Positions 15,515-24,918 of a stretch of DNA of 64,000 bases are shown here, in pieces. Position numbers and translations under genes: made by a program. The stretch is taken from contig NZ_KI519454.1 of NCBI RefSeq assembly GCF_000482545.1, positions 1,644,985-1,708,984 on the forward strand, given 5' to 3'. The notes below the pieces were generated by a model. It saw only the letters and a program-made list of their open reading frames with translations, made no database searches and was not told the DNA's origin. Origin of the DNA: Arthrobacter sp. 35W. GTDB lineage: Bacteria > Actinomycetota > Actinomycetes > Actinomycetales > Micrococcaceae. Positions within the stretch are counted from its first letter, which is position 1. Each line of letters opens with the position of its first letter.

Positions 15515-16936
15515 ATGGCATTCAAGAAGGTTCTGGCAATTGTGTTGGCGGGCGGAGAGGGCAAGCGTCTGATGCCCCTCACGGCGGACCGGGCCAAACC
15601 TGCAGTGCCGTTCGCCGGCGGATACCGTCTGGTGGACTTTGCGCTGTCGAATCTGGCCAATTCCGGCTACTTGAAAATGGTCGTGCTGACCCAGTACAAG
15701 TCCCACAGCCTTGACCGACATATATCGGAGACCTGGCGGATGTCCACCCAGCTGGGCAACTACGTTGCCTCGGTGCCCGCGCAGCAGCGCATGGGCAAGA
15801 GCTGGTTCCTGGGCAGCGCCAACGCGATATACCAGTCCCTGAACTTGATCAACGATGCCCAGCCCGACATTGTCGTCGTGGTCGGCGCGGACCACGTCTA
15901 CCGCATGGACTTCGCACAGATGGTCGAGAGCCACATCGCCTCCGGCGCCAAGGCCACCGTCGCGGCGGTCCGGCAGCCACTGTCCCTGGCCGACCAGTTC
16001 GGTGTCATCGAGGTGGACACCAACGTCGAGTCCCCGGCCGTGGGCGCGCACAAGATTGCCGCCTTCGTGGAGAAGCCGGCATCCACCCCCGGCCTGGCCG
16101 AGGACCCTGGCTCCTTCCTGGCGTCGATGGGCAACTACGTGTTTGACACCGATGCGCTGGTGGAGGCACTGAAGAACGACGCCGAGCGGCTGGACACCCA
16201 GCACGACATGGGCGGGGACATCATCCCCTACTTCGTGGGACGCGATGAGGCGTACGTCTACGACTTCACCACCAACGACATCCCCGGCGCCACGGACCGC
16301 GACCGCAACTACTGGCGCGATGTAGGGACCATCGATTCCTACTACGAGGCGCAGATGGACCTCATCTCCCCGATGCCGGTGTTCAACCTGTACAACTCGG
16401 CATGGCCCATGTTCACCCGCCACAACACGGCCCCGCCGGCCAAGTTTGTGCGCGGCGAGATGAACACCGTGGGCACGGCCCTGGACTCCATCGTCTCCAG
16501 CGGTGTCGTGGTCTCCGGCGGCGTGGTGGAGAACTCGATCATTTCCCACGATGTGTTCGTTGGCACCGGCGCCCGCGTCATGGATTCGGTCATCATGGAC
16601 TATGTGACCATCGGCAGCGGGGCCGTGGTGCGCCGGGCCATCCTGGACAAGAATGTCCGCGTCCCCGCCGGCGCCACCATCGGCGTCGACCTTGACCTGG
16701 ACCGCAGCCGCGGCTACACCGTCACCGAATCGGGCATCACCGTGCTCAGCAAGGGACAGGTCGTCCCGGAGCCGGATGCGGCGGAGCTGGAGCTGTCCCA
16801 GTCCATCGTCGGAGTCCTGCCGGAGGCCGTCCAGGCCGCCGTCGGCGATTGCGAGGAAAGCCGGGACATCATGGCGAAGCTGGCCGCGAAGACGGTGGAC
16901 GCCACCGACGCGCGGCGCCGTGCCGTAGTGCCGTAA
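15515..16936 (+). CDS. glgC: Glucose-1-phosphate adenylyltransferase (ADP-glucose pyrophosphorylase)
   Basis: 473 residues from the ATG at 15515; AGGGG (15501-15505) is nine bases upstream, whereas the GTG at 15509 would be only three bases from it. Nucleotidyltransferase motif [13 protein letters not shown] near the N-terminus, FVEKP and the D/H-rich [10 protein letters not shown] segment are present, followed by the left-handed beta-helix. It makes ADP-glucose from ATP and glucose-1-phosphate, the committed step of glycogen synthesis. After VVPEP the protein continues for about 55 charged residues beyond the normal end of mycobacterial-type GlgC. The downstream SDR gene starts nine bases after the stop but has its own -10 box. 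Confidence 0.95.
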   Translation: MAFKKVLAIVLAGGEGKRLMPLTADRAKPAVPFAGGYRLVDFALSNLANSGYLKMVVLTQYKSHSLDRHISETWRMSTQLGNYVASVPAQQRMGKSWFLGSANAIYQSLNLINDAQPDIVVVVGADHVYRMDFAQMVESHIASGAKATVAAVRQPLSLADQFGVIEVDTNVESPAVGAHKIAAFVEKPASTPGLAEDPGSFLASMGNYVFDTDALVEALKNDAERLDTQHDMGGDIIPYFVGRDEAYVYDFTTNDIPGATDRDRNYWRDVGTIDSYYEAQMDLISPMPVFNLYNSAWPMFTRHNTAPPAKFVRGEMNTVGTALDSIVSSGVVVSGGVVENSIISHDVFVGTGARVMDSVIMDYVTIGSGAVVRRAILDKNVRVPAGATIGVDLDLDRSRGYTVTESGITVLSKGQVVPEPDAAELELSQSIVGVLPEAVQAAVGDCEESRDIMAKLAAKTVDATDARRRAVVP

Positions 16937-16939
16937 AAT
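16934..16939 (+). promoter_or_regulatory. -10 box TAAAAT of the zinc-ribbon SDR (leaderless arrangement)
   Basis: TAAAAT overlaps the glgC stop; six bases later is the GTG of the SDR, which has no Shine-Dalgarno. This suggests independent leaderless transcription of the SDR despite its closeness to glgC. Confidence 0.5.
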
Positions 16940-16945
16940 TGCCGG

Positions 16946-18385
16946 GTGACTGACCAAGAACTGACCCCCGAGGAAATCCAGACCTGCCTGAAGGTTCTGG
17001 ACACCATCCACGTCTACGACGAAGAAGATCCGGACTACGTTGCCGTCCGGCGCGCCACGGGGAAGATGTTCAAGGCAGTCAAGCGCTTCCGGCGCACGTC
17101 CAAGCGGGACGCCATCAACGAGGCCGACAAGGCCGTGCTGGCCCAGACCGCGACGGCGGCGCCGGACCGGATCGACGACGAGACGCGGGGCAACAAGCTT
17201 GCCTCCTCCAGCACCGGTGAGATTGCCGGTACGTTGATCCGTTCGCGCCCCTGCTACATCTGCAAGCAGCACTACACGCAGGTGGATGCCTTCTACCACC
17301 AGCTCTGCCCGGAATGCGCAGCATTCAACCACAGCAAGCGGGATGCGCGCACCGACCTCACCGGTCGGCGCGCGCTCCTGACGGGCGGGCGTGCCAAGAT
17401 CGGCATGTACATCGCGCTGCGCCTGCTGCGCGACGGTGCCCACACCACCATCACCACCCGCTTCCCCAAGGATGCGGCACGGCGCTACGCCGCGATGGAG
17501 GACAGCGCCGAATGGCTGCACCGGCTGCGGATTGTGGGCATCGACCTGCGCGATCCGGCGCAGGTGATGGCCCTGACGGACTCCCTGGACGAGGCCGGCC
17601 CGCTGGACATCATCATCAACAACGCCGCGCAGACCGTGCGCCGCTCCGGCAACGCCTACAAGCCGCTGGTCGACGCCGAGCTGGAGCCGCTGCCCAGCGA
17701 TGTGCCCATGCCCGAGCTCGTCACCTTCGGCCACGCCCACGACAAGCACCCCCTGGCCCTGGCCAGCCAGATGATGGAGCACCCGCGGATGGCCGGCGAC
17801 GAGATCGCCGCCCTGGCCTTGTCCATGGGTTCCGCCTCGCTGGAGCGCATCGAGGCGGGCACCGCCATCGACGCCGGCGGCCTGGTGCCAGATGTGGCCT
17901 CCGTGAACAGCTGGACCCAGGTGGTGGACCAGGTGGATCCGCTGGAAATGCTGGAGGTGCAGCTGTGCAACGTCACGGCCCCCTTCCTGCTGGTCTCCCG
18001 GCTGCGCGAGGCCATGCGCCGCTCCGACGCCCGGCGCAAGTACATCGTCAATGTCTCCGCGATGGAGGGCCAGTTCAGCCGCGCCTACAAGGGCCCGGGA
18101 CACCCGCACACCAATATGGCCAAGGCCGCGCTGAACATGATGACCCGCACCAGCGCCAAGGAAATGCTCGACGCCGATGGCATCCTGATGACGGCCGTGG
18201 ACACCGGCTGGATCACCGATGAGCGCCCGCACTACACCAAGATCCGCCTGGCCGAGGAGGGCTTCCACGCCCCGCTGGACCTGGTGGACGGTGCGGCCCG
18301 CGTGTACGACCCCATCGTGATGGGCGAGTCCGGCGAGGACCAGTTCGGCGTGTTCCTGAAGGACTACAAGCCCAGCCCCTGGTAG
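16946..18385 (+). CDS. SDR-fold protein with N-terminal zinc ribbon and no catalytic tyrosine
   Basis: 479 residues. Residues 1-90 are charged and helical; a four-cysteine zinc ribbon follows (CYIC about 103-106, CPEC about 121-124); from about 137 a Rossmann/SDR domain begins with LLTGGRAKIGMYIA, then NNAAQ and NVSAMEG. At the place of the canonical YxxxK the sequence reads TNMAK, so the lysine is kept but tyrosine is replaced by threonine. An insertion of about 100 residues separates NNAAQ from NVSA. The fold suggests NAD(P) binding, but classical SDR catalysis is doubtful. Function is not known to me. It follows glgC by nine bases and precedes the YeiH gene by four. Confidence 0.75.
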   Translation: MTDQELTPEEIQTCLKVLDTIHVYDEEDPDYVAVRRATGKMFKAVKRFRRTSKRDAINEADKAVLAQTATAAPDRIDDETRGNKLASSSTGEIAGTLIRSRPCYICKQHYTQVDAFYHQLCPECAAFNHSKRDARTDLTGRRALLTGGRAKIGMYIALRLLRDGAHTTITTRFPKDAARRYAAMEDSAEWLHRLRIVGIDLRDPAQVMALTDSLDEAGPLDIIINNAAQTVRRSGNAYKPLVDAELEPLPSDVPMPELVTFGHAHDKHPLALASQMMEHPRMAGDEIAALALSMGSASLERIEAGTAIDAGGLVPDVASVNSWTQVVDQVDPLEMLEVQLCNVTAPFLLVSRLREAMRRSDARRKYIVNVSAMEGQFSRAYKGPGHPHTNMAKAALNMMTRTSAKEMLDADGILMTAVDTGWITDERPHYTKIRLAEEGFHAPLDLVDGAARVYDPIVMGESGEDQFGVFLKDYKPSPW

Positions 18386-18389
18386 ACCC

Positions 18390-19433
18390 GTGCCTCCCTT
18401 TCTGGCGCGGCTGCGCATCCTGTCCCCCGGCCTTGCCGCCTGTGCCGTGGCTGTGGCCCTGGCGCTGGCGGTCCATGCCCTGGTGCCGGCCCTGCCGGCC
18501 ATGACGGCCGCCGTCGTGCTCGGGATCCTGGCGGCCAACCTGCCGGTGGCCTCGCGGCTGTCGGTAGGCAGCTGGCGGCCGGGGCTGAATTTTGCTGGCA
18601 AGCATTTGATGCGCGTTGGCATTGTGCTGCTCGGGCTCAAGCTCAGCCTGGGCGACATTGCCGCCCTCGGCTGGCGCGCGGCCGCCCTGGTCGTGAGCGT
18701 CGTCCTGCTGTCCTTTGCCGGGACGTATCTGCTTGGGCGCCTGTTCAAACTGCCCGGGGATGCGCCGCTGCTGATCGCCACCGGCTTCTCCATCTGCGGC
18801 GCCTCGGCGATCGGGGCGATGGCCGCCGTGAAGGGGACCAAGCACCAGGAGACGGTGCTGCCGGTGGCCCTGGTGACGCTGTGCGGAACGCTGGCCATTG
18901 GCGTGCTCCCGCTGCTGATGCATCCGCTGGGCCTGTCCCCGCTGATGTTCGGCCAATGGGTGGGCGCCTCCGTGCACGACGTGGGGCAGGTGGTGGCAAC
19001 GGCCCAGACCGCCGGGGCCACGGCGCTGGCCGCCGCCATCGTCATCAAGCTGACCCGTGTGGTGCTGCTGGCACCGATGGTTGCCGCCGTGGGCGTGCAG
19101 GAACGACGGCGGCACCGCCGCCGCGCGGCCGCGGCCGCCGGTGGGCCCGGGGCCACCGAGGCCGCGGCCAGGTTCCCGCCGATTGTGCCGCTCTTTGTGC
19201 TGGGCTTCCTGGCCATGATCGGCGTGCGCACCCTGGGCTGGACGACGCCGGAGATCCTCGAGGTGGGCAACACCCTGCAGGATGTTGCCCTGGGCGCCGC
19301 GCTCTTCGGGCTGGGTTCCTCGGTGCACATCCGGGTGCTGCTGCACACCGGCGCCCGGGCCAGCGTCATGGCCCTGTGCGCGTGGGCGCTTATTGCGGCG
19401 CTGGGTCTGGCCGCCGTGCACCTGATGGCCTGA
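18390..19433 (+). CDS. YeiH/UPF0324-family putative sulfate/sulfite-type exporter
   Basis: 347 residues with about ten hydrophobic helices and the family motifs NFAGKHLMRVGIVLLGLKLS, GFSICGASAI and GASVHDVGQV (positions roughly 68-87, 131-140, 193-202). Cytoplasmic membrane protein. The family is annotated as putative sulfate exporter on limited evidence. The GTG start lies four bases after the SDR stop, so it is likely co-transcribed with it. A short Arg/Ala-rich cytoplasmic loop at about 231-250 interrupts the helices. Substrate not determinable. Confidence 0.85.
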   Translation: MPPFLARLRILSPGLAACAVAVALALAVHALVPALPAMTAAVVLGILAANLPVASRLSVGSWRPGLNFAGKHLMRVGIVLLGLKLSLGDIAALGWRAAALVVSVVLLSFAGTYLLGRLFKLPGDAPLLIATGFSICGASAIGAMAAVKGTKHQETVLPVALVTLCGTLAIGVLPLLMHPLGLSPLMFGQWVGASVHDVGQVVATAQTAGATALAAAIVIKLTRVVLLAPMVAAVGVQERRRHRRRAAAAAGGPGATEAAARFPPIVPLFVLGFLAMIGVRTLGWTTPEILEVGNTLQDVALGAALFGLGSSVHIRVLLHTGARASVMALCAWALIAALGLAAVHLMA

Positions 19434-19528
19434 CGCTCCGGCAGCGCCCTCGGCACGTCCCCATCCACCCACCGGCCGCCCAGCCTTCTCCCGGACTTCG
19501 GTCAGAAACCGTGGGTACGGTGGATCGA

Positions 19529-20743
19529 ATGGTTTCCATCATCTCGCCTCCGCGTCGAGCGGCCTCCGGGAATTCGATCGCAGGAAGTGCCGCGACGGAG
19601 CTGCAGCGGTCCCGGCCCGACATTGGGACGCTCACCGCACTGCGGTTCGTTGCGGCCCTGTGGGTGGTGCTCTTCCACCTCCAGGCCATGCAGCACACCT
19701 TCCTGGCCCCGCTCTATGGGCTGTTCCGGCCGGTCATTGCCAACGGTGACCTGGGCGTGGACGTGTTCTTTGTGCTCAGCGGCTTCATCATCACCTACAC
19801 CTATTTGGACCGGTTGGGCCCCCGGTTCCGCTGGCGTGCCGCCGGGGACTTTGTCTGGGCCCGGTTCGCCCGGATGTGGCCCGCGTTCGCGCTGGTGGTG
19901 GGGGTGCTGGGCCTGTGGTTCGCCTACGGGGCTGGACAGGAATCTGTCCAAGCCTGGTCGCTGCAGACCCAGGCGCCGGACCTATCGCCGTGGGGGCTGG
20001 CCAAACAGCTGCTGATGGTCCATCTCTGGTTCCAGCCCGGCACCGACGGCGCCAGCTGGTTCGGCCCTGGCTGGACGGTCAGCGCCGAATGGCTGGCCTA
20101 CCTGGCATTTCCACTCCTGGCGCTGGTCCTGTTCCGGCTGCGCCGGCTGCATCCGCTGGCGGCGCTGGCCGCCTCGGTGCTGGTCCTGCTGCCGACGGCA
20201 GCCTGGGGTCTGGACCTGCCCATCGCCACCGGCGGGCCCCAGCCGTATGAGTGGCTGCTGCGGATCGCCTGCTGCTTCACGGCCGGCGCTTTCGCATGCA
20301 TCGCGGCGCAGAACGCGGACCGCATGAACATCAACACAGCCCTGGCCGGGCCGGGTGCTGTGCTGGCCGGAGCCGCCGTCGCGGCCTTCCTGGCCGCGGC
20401 CGGGAAACCGGGCCCGGGACGGCTGGCCGTGCTGGCCTTCCCGCTGCTGATCGTCCTGCTCAGCCTGGCCCGCGGACGGGTCCGCGCGGCACTGGGCGCA
20501 CGCTGGCTGCAGTACGGCGGGCGCAGCTCCTACAGCCTGTACTTGGTCCACATGTTTTTCATCTACCTCTTCTACTGGCTGGACAGGGATTGGCTGCAGG
20601 GCGCCGGTCCGCTGGCCGCGAATCTGCTGGCGGCGGCGTGTCTGGCCGGCATTGCCGTGGCCACGCATCTGCTGTACAGATATGTCGAAGAACCGGCCCG
20701 GCACCGGCTGCGCGCCCTGGTCCCACGGGACCGGGTGCGTTGA
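19529..20743 (+). CDS. Acyltransferase family 3 (OafA/YrhL-like) membrane protein
   Basis: 404 residues from the ATG at 19529; the frame is open much further upstream but that part lies inside the YeiH gene. TACGGT lies seven bases before the ATG and no Shine-Dalgarno is visible. The sequence shows the acyltransferase-3 signature: TALRFVAALWVVLFHL (catalytic His about 49), DLGVDVFFVLSGFIITY, a RFARMWPA segment, and about ten membrane helices ending with YRYVEEPARH. Such proteins O-acylate exopolysaccharide, peptidoglycan or other surface glycans. No glycan gene cluster is adjacent, so the acceptor is unknown. The disordered first 30 residues make the start uncertain. Confidence 0.85.
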   Translation: MVSIISPPRRAASGNSIAGSAATELQRSRPDIGTLTALRFVAALWVVLFHLQAMQHTFLAPLYGLFRPVIANGDLGVDVFFVLSGFIITYTYLDRLGPRFRWRAAGDFVWARFARMWPAFALVVGVLGLWFAYGAGQESVQAWSLQTQAPDLSPWGLAKQLLMVHLWFQPGTDGASWFGPGWTVSAEWLAYLAFPLLALVLFRLRRLHPLAALAASVLVLLPTAAWGLDLPIATGGPQPYEWLLRIACCFTAGAFACIAAQNADRMNINTALAGPGAVLAGAAVAAFLAAAGKPGPGRLAVLAFPLLIVLLSLARGRVRAALGARWLQYGGRSSYSLYLVHMFFIYLFYWLDRDWLQGAGPLAANLLAAACLAGIAVATHLLYRYVEEPARHRLRALVPRDRVR

Positions 20744-20799
20744 TCCAGATCCGCTGGCGGCAGGCCAACGTGGCCCCGCACACATGATTGAATGTTGTG

Positions 20800-23433
20800 G
20801 TGTCAAATGAGAATCTGCGCCGCGGCGAAGCCGCCGCCCGCGCCGCCCTGGTCACCGTCCACAGCTACGACGTCAGCGTTGATGTCACCAACGCACAAGA
20901 TCCGCAGGCCGCCACCTTCGCCAGCCGCAGCGAGATCCGCTTCGCCGCCGCCGAGGCGGGCAGCAGCACCTTCCTGGACTTCATCGGCCCCGCCGTGCTC
21001 GGCGTCGAGCTCAACGGCCGCGCCCTGGATCCCACCGACGTCGTTGACGGTGCCCGGATCCAGCTGTCCGGGCTCCAGCTCGAGAACACGGTGGTGGTCG
21101 CAGCGGCCGCAGCCTATTCGCGCAGCGGAGAAGGCCTGCACCGTTTTGTAGACCCCGCCGACGGCAAGACCTACCTCTACACGCAGTATGAACCCGCCGA
21201 TTCCCGCCGCGTCTTTGCCAACTTTGAACAGCCGGATCTGAAGGCCCCCTTCACCTTCCACGTCACGGCACCCTCCGGCTGGGAGGTGGCTTCCAACGCC
21301 GTCACCGCGTCCAGCACGCCCGCACCGGGCGGCACACGCTGGGACTTCGCCGCCACCTTGCCGATGTCCACCTACATCACCACCATCCTGGCCGGCCCGT
21401 ACTTCAAGGCCACGGACCACTACCACCACGACGGCTACGATCTGGATGTGCCGCTGGCCGCCTACTGCCGCGCCTCCATCGCCGGCCACTTCGACGCGGA
21501 CGCCATCTTCACCGTCACCAAGGACGGGCTGGACTACTTCAATGAGCTCTTCGACTACCCCTACCCCTGGGGCAAGTACGACCAGGCGTTCGTGCCGGAG
21601 TACAACCTGGGCGCCATGGAAAACCCCGGACTGGTGACGTTCACCGAGAACTATGTGTTCACCTCCCGCGCCACGGACAGCCAGTTCCAGGGCCGGGCCA
21701 ACACCATCCTGCACGAAATGGCCCACATGTGGTTTGGCGATCTGGTCACCATGACCTGGTGGGACGATCTGTGGCTGAAGGAATCCTTCGCGGACTACAT
21801 GGGCCACCTGGGCGTTGCCGAGGCCACCGAATGGGGCGCGAAGTCTTGGACGCTGTTTGCCGCGCGCCGCAAGAGCTGGGCCTACGTCCAGGACCAGCTG
21901 CCCACCACGCACCCGATCGTGGCGGACATCAAGGACCTCGAGGCCGCGAAGGGCAACTTCGACGGCATCACCTATGCCAAGGGCGCCTCCGTGCTCAAGC
22001 AGCTGGTGGCCTATGTGGGCTTTGAGGCGTTCACGGCCGGCACCCGCGAGTACTTCCGCACGCACGAGTACTCCAACACCTCCCTGGCCGATCTGCTCGC
22101 GCCACTGGGCGCCGCCTCGGGCCGCGATCTGGGCGCCTGGGCGCAGGCCTGGCTGCAGACCTCCGGCCCGTCGACGCTGACGCCCGAGGTCCAGGAGGCC
22201 GACGGCGTGATCACCACTGTTCTTCTCCGCCAGGACGCCGTGGACCCTGTCACCGGACTGTCCGCGCTGCGCCCGCACCGGTTGAAGGTGGGCCTGTATT
22301 CTTTCGACGACGACGGCGCCCTGGTGCGCACCGGGCAGGCCACGACGGATGTCACAGGCGTCCTCACGGAGATCGATGGCCTGGCCGGACAGCCGGTGCC
22401 GGATCTGCTGCTGGTCAACGATGAGGATCTGACCTACGCCAAGATCCGCCTCGATGGACGCAGCCAGGCCACAGCCCTGGCCGGCCTGGACAAGCTCGCC
22501 GATCCGCTGGCCCGTGGCCTGGTGTTCTCCGCGCTGTGGGGTGCCGTCCGGGACGCGCTGCTGCCTGCCTCGGACTACGTTGAGGCCGTGCTGCGGCTGG
22601 CGCCGGCGGAGACCGATCTGGTGCTGCTGCAAACGCTGGTGGACAACGCCCTGTACGCCGTCGAGCACTTCTGCCCGGCCACACAGCGTGAAGCTCTGGC
22701 CGCCGCCGCCGCCGAAGCCTTCGCCGGATTTGTGGACGCGGCCGAGGCCGGCTCGGACACGCAGCTGGTCTGGGCACGCGCCCTGGCCCAGCTGGGCCGG
22801 CGCACCGATGCCTCCTTGGCACGGATCCGCGCGCTGGTCGATGCCACGGCGGTGCCGGCCGGGCTGGTGGTGGATTCCGCCCTGCGCTGGCAGCTCCTGC
22901 AGGCGCTGGCCAGCCGGGGACAGGCAGAACTTGCCGAGCTCGACGCGGCGTTGGCCGCGGACAACACGGCCTCGGCCCGTGCCGGGCACACCGTCGCGTC
23001 CACGGCACGGCCGCTGGCCCAGGTGAAGGAACGCGCGTGGGAGATGGCAGTGGTGGGCACCGCGTTGTCCAACGAGTTGCTGGGCGCCACCATCGAGGGA
23101 TTCATGCTGGGCGGCAGCGATCTGCTGGCCCCCTACGTTGGCTCGTACTTCGACGCCCTGGACGGCATCTGGGCCGGGCGGAGCATCGAGATTGCCAGCC
23201 GCCTGGTGCGCGGCCTCTACCCGGCCACGGCAGACTTGGCACCTGGGCAGGACCCCGCCGGACACCCCGTGGTGGTCCGCACCGACGAGTGGCTGGCTGG
23301 CCATGCCCAGGCCCCCGCCGGGCTGCGCCGCATCGTCCTGGAGCAGCGCGAACACCTGCTGCGTGCGCTGCTGGCCCAGGAATTTGGCATGGCCCAGCAG
23401 ACCGCAAACGAAGGCACTGTGGCGGTTCACTGA
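20800..23433 (+). CDS. pepN: Aminopeptidase N (M1 family)
   Basis: 877 residues with the M1 hallmarks: GAMEN (271-275), HEMAH zinc site (305-309) and third ligand Glu328 in WLKESFADY. Cytosolic zinc metallopeptidase removing N-terminal residues; size and motifs match the Streptomyces/Mycobacterium PepN group. The frame opens at a TTG (20788) with GTGs at 20797 and 20800; I chose 20800 because TTGAAT is six bases upstream, paralleling other leaderless starts here, and no RBS serves the earlier codons. A hairpin follows the gene. It stands alone between the acyltransferase and the HtrA-like gene. Confidence 0.94.
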   Translation: MSNENLRRGEAAARAALVTVHSYDVSVDVTNAQDPQAATFASRSEIRFAAAEAGSSTFLDFIGPAVLGVELNGRALDPTDVVDGARIQLSGLQLENTVVVAAAAAYSRSGEGLHRFVDPADGKTYLYTQYEPADSRRVFANFEQPDLKAPFTFHVTAPSGWEVASNAVTASSTPAPGGTRWDFAATLPMSTYITTILAGPYFKATDHYHHDGYDLDVPLAAYCRASIAGHFDADAIFTVTKDGLDYFNELFDYPYPWGKYDQAFVPEYNLGAMENPGLVTFTENYVFTSRATDSQFQGRANTILHEMAHMWFGDLVTMTWWDDLWLKESFADYMGHLGVAEATEWGAKSWTLFAARRKSWAYVQDQLPTTHPIVADIKDLEAAKGNFDGITYAKGASVLKQLVAYVGFEAFTAGTREYFRTHEYSNTSLADLLAPLGAASGRDLGAWAQAWLQTSGPSTLTPEVQEADGVITTVLLRQDAVDPVTGLSALRPHRLKVGLYSFDDDGALVRTGQATTDVTGVLTEIDGLAGQPVPDLLLVNDEDLTYAKIRLDGRSQATALAGLDKLADPLARGLVFSALWGAVRDALLPASDYVEAVLRLAPAETDLVLLQTLVDNALYAVEHFCPATQREALAAAAAEAFAGFVDAAEAGSDTQLVWARALAQLGRRTDASLARIRALVDATAVPAGLVVDSALRWQLLQALASRGQAELAELDAALAADNTASARAGHTVASTARPLAQVKERAWEMAVVGTALSNELLGATIEGFMLGGSDLLAPYVGSYFDALDGIWAGRSIEIASRLVRGLYPATADLAPGQDPAGHPVVVRTDEWLAGHAQAPAGLRRIVLEQREHLLRALLAQEFGMAQQTANEGTVAVH

Positions 23434-23462
23434 GGGCGTACCGGGACGTGGATTAGCCCGGA

Positions 23463-23509
23463 GGCCGGCGTCGTTTCATAGACAGGTGCTTTAGAGGGCG
23501 ACGCCGGCC
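23463..23509. terminator. Hairpin after pepN
   Basis: Arms 23463-23473 and 23499-23509 pair perfectly over 11 bp around a 25-base loop, between the pepN stop and the next start. No T-run follows, so termination is plausible rather than certain; it could also act in the leader of the protease gene 14 bases downstream. Confidence 0.45.
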
Positions 23510-23523
23510 CGGGGAGGTGCGCC

Positions 23524-24510
23524 ATGGACAGCGCAGCAGAACACGACCTGGCCGGGCAGGACAGTGCCCGGGATCCACTGGACTCCTATTCACAGACGGT
23601 CATCCGCGTGGCCGAGGCCGTCATCCCGCATGTGGCGGCCATTGAAACCTCGGGCACCAGCCCCGATGGCCGGCGCATCGCGGGCAGCGGCTCCGCCGTC
23701 GTCTTCACCGAGGACGGCTACATGCTCACCAACGCGCATGTGGTGGCCGGCGCCTATGCCGGCCGTGCCATCTTTGCCGACGGCACGGCCACAGAGATCG
23801 ACATCATCGGCTCCGACGTCCTTTCGGATCTGGCAGTGGTCCGCGCCCGCACGGCGGCCCCGGCCCCGGCCGTCCTCGGCGACGCCGGGTCGCTGCGCGT
23901 GGGCCAGCTGGTCATCGCCGTGGGCAACCCCCTCGGGCTGGCCGGCTCAGTCTCCGCCGGCGTCGTCAGCGGTCTGGGGCGGTCCATCCCCACCCGGGCC
24001 GGGCACGCGGGGCGCGTCATTGACGACGTCATCCAAACCGACGCCGCCCTGAACCCGGGCAGCTCCGGCGGCGCCCTCGCCGACAGCCGGGCACAGGTGG
24101 TGGGCATCAGCACCGCCGTCGCCGGCGTGGGTCTGGGTCTGGCGGTGCCGATCAATGCCACCTCGCGCCGCATCATCGCCGCGCTGCTGAACGATGGCCG
24201 CTTCAGGCGTGCCTATCTGGGCGTGGTCAGCACACCCATGGTGCTGAACCCGGTCCTGGCCCGCAGCACCGGCCAGCGGCAGGCACTGCGCGTGGTGGAT
24301 GTGATTGCCGGCTCCCCCGCGGACCGGGCCGGGTTGAAGGCCGGGGACGTGGTGCTCACCGCCGGACGCCAGCCCGTTGCCAGCGCCCAAAGCCTGCAAA
24401 AACTCCTGGTCGACGGCGCCATCGGAGCGCCGCTGCCGATCACCGTACTGCGGTCCGGAGCAGCGGTGGATGTGGTCGCTTTTCCGGAGGAAATGGCGCA
24501 GCCCGCCTGA
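23524..24510 (+). CDS. HtrA/DegP-like S1C serine protease with PDZ domain, no membrane anchor
   Basis: 328 residues. Trypsin-like domain with His72 (TNAHVV), Asp102 (SDLAVV) and Ser181 (NPGSSGG); a single PDZ domain follows from about 220 with the AYLGV and GLKAGDVVL elements. Actinobacterial HtrA proteins usually have a long N-terminal region with a transmembrane helix; here the N-terminus is short, acidic and hydrophilic with no signal sequence, so the protein should stay in the cytosol. Ribosome site GGGGAGG lies just upstream of the ATG. Expected role: quality-control proteolysis. It stands in its own unit. Confidence 0.87.
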   Translation: MDSAAEHDLAGQDSARDPLDSYSQTVIRVAEAVIPHVAAIETSGTSPDGRRIAGSGSAVVFTEDGYMLTNAHVVAGAYAGRAIFADGTATEIDIIGSDVLSDLAVVRARTAAPAPAVLGDAGSLRVGQLVIAVGNPLGLAGSVSAGVVSGLGRSIPTRAGHAGRVIDDVIQTDAALNPGSSGGALADSRAQVVGISTAVAGVGLGLAVPINATSRRIIAALLNDGRFRRAYLGVVSTPMVLNPVLARSTGQRQALRVVDVIAGSPADRAGLKAGDVVLTAGRQPVASAQSLQKLLVDGAIGAPLPITVLRSGAAVDVVAFPEEMAQPA

Positions 24511-24525
24511 CCCGCGCCCCATGTC

Positions 24526-24554
24526 TTGACTTGCCTTCCGGCCGGGCCTCTACT
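24526..24554 (+). promoter_or_regulatory. Candidate promoter of the small alpha/beta protein gene
   Basis: TTGACT (24526-24531), 17 bp, TCTACT (24549-24554), followed by a 39-bp leader with AAGGAG (24583-24588) before the ATG at 24594. Confidence 0.45.
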
Positions 24555-24593
24555 GGAGCTGTCAGGCACTTTCCTGCCATCCAAGGAGCAGTC

Positions 24594-24890
24594 ATGGGCG
24601 CGAAGCCATACGGAGTTGTGCACTTCTTTGCCGGGGGGACCCAGGAGCAATACGATGCATCCATTGCCGCCGTCCACCCGGGCGACGGCCTGTTGCCCGA
24701 GGGCCAGATCTTCCACGCCGGAGGCGCCTCGGAGGGCGGCTGGACCATCATGGCCGTCCACGAGTCGAAGGAGAGCTGGGAGAAGTTCCGGGACGAGATC
24801 CTGATGCCCCGGATGCAGGCGGGCATTGACGGCGGGTTCACGGCACCGCCGGCGGAGACCGTCGTCGACCTCTACAAGGTTCTTCCCTAA
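24594..24890 (+). CDS. Small conserved protein, probable dimeric alpha/beta-barrel (ferredoxin-like) fold
   Basis: 98 residues from the ATG at 24594, chosen because AAGGAG ends five bases upstream; the open frame further upstream lacks an RBS. The alternating pattern (GVVHFFAGG, helix with QEQYDASIAAVHP, GWTIMAVHESKESWEKFRDEIL) resembles the dimeric alpha-beta barrel domains of antibiotic-biosynthesis-monooxygenase and related small proteins. No cysteines or obvious catalytic residues are seen. Cytosolic; function unknown. Convergent with the lipoate ligase gene, 28 bp away. Confidence 0.75.
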   Translation: MGAKPYGVVHFFAGGTQEQYDASIAAVHPGDGLLPEGQIFHAGGASEGGWTIMAVHESKESWEKFRDEILMPRMQAGIDGGFTAPPAETVVDLYKVLP

Positions 24891-24918
24891 CCACCTCCGG
24901 CCAGGTGGCTGGACCGCA

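Noticed and set aside
15446..19468. A 1340-codon minus-strand open frame
   Set aside because: It lies antisense to glgC, the SDR and YeiH, which have clear motifs; long antisense frames are expected in high-GC DNA. The translation is low-complexity His/Gly/Arg-rich without domains.
18881..19528. N-terminal extension of the acyltransferase frame
   Set aside because: This part overlaps YeiH in another frame and is Arg/Gly-rich; acyltransferase homology begins after 19529.
20803..23430. An 875-codon minus-strand open frame opposite pepN
   Set aside because: pepN has intact M1 catalytic motifs; the opposite frame is a GC-skew artefact.
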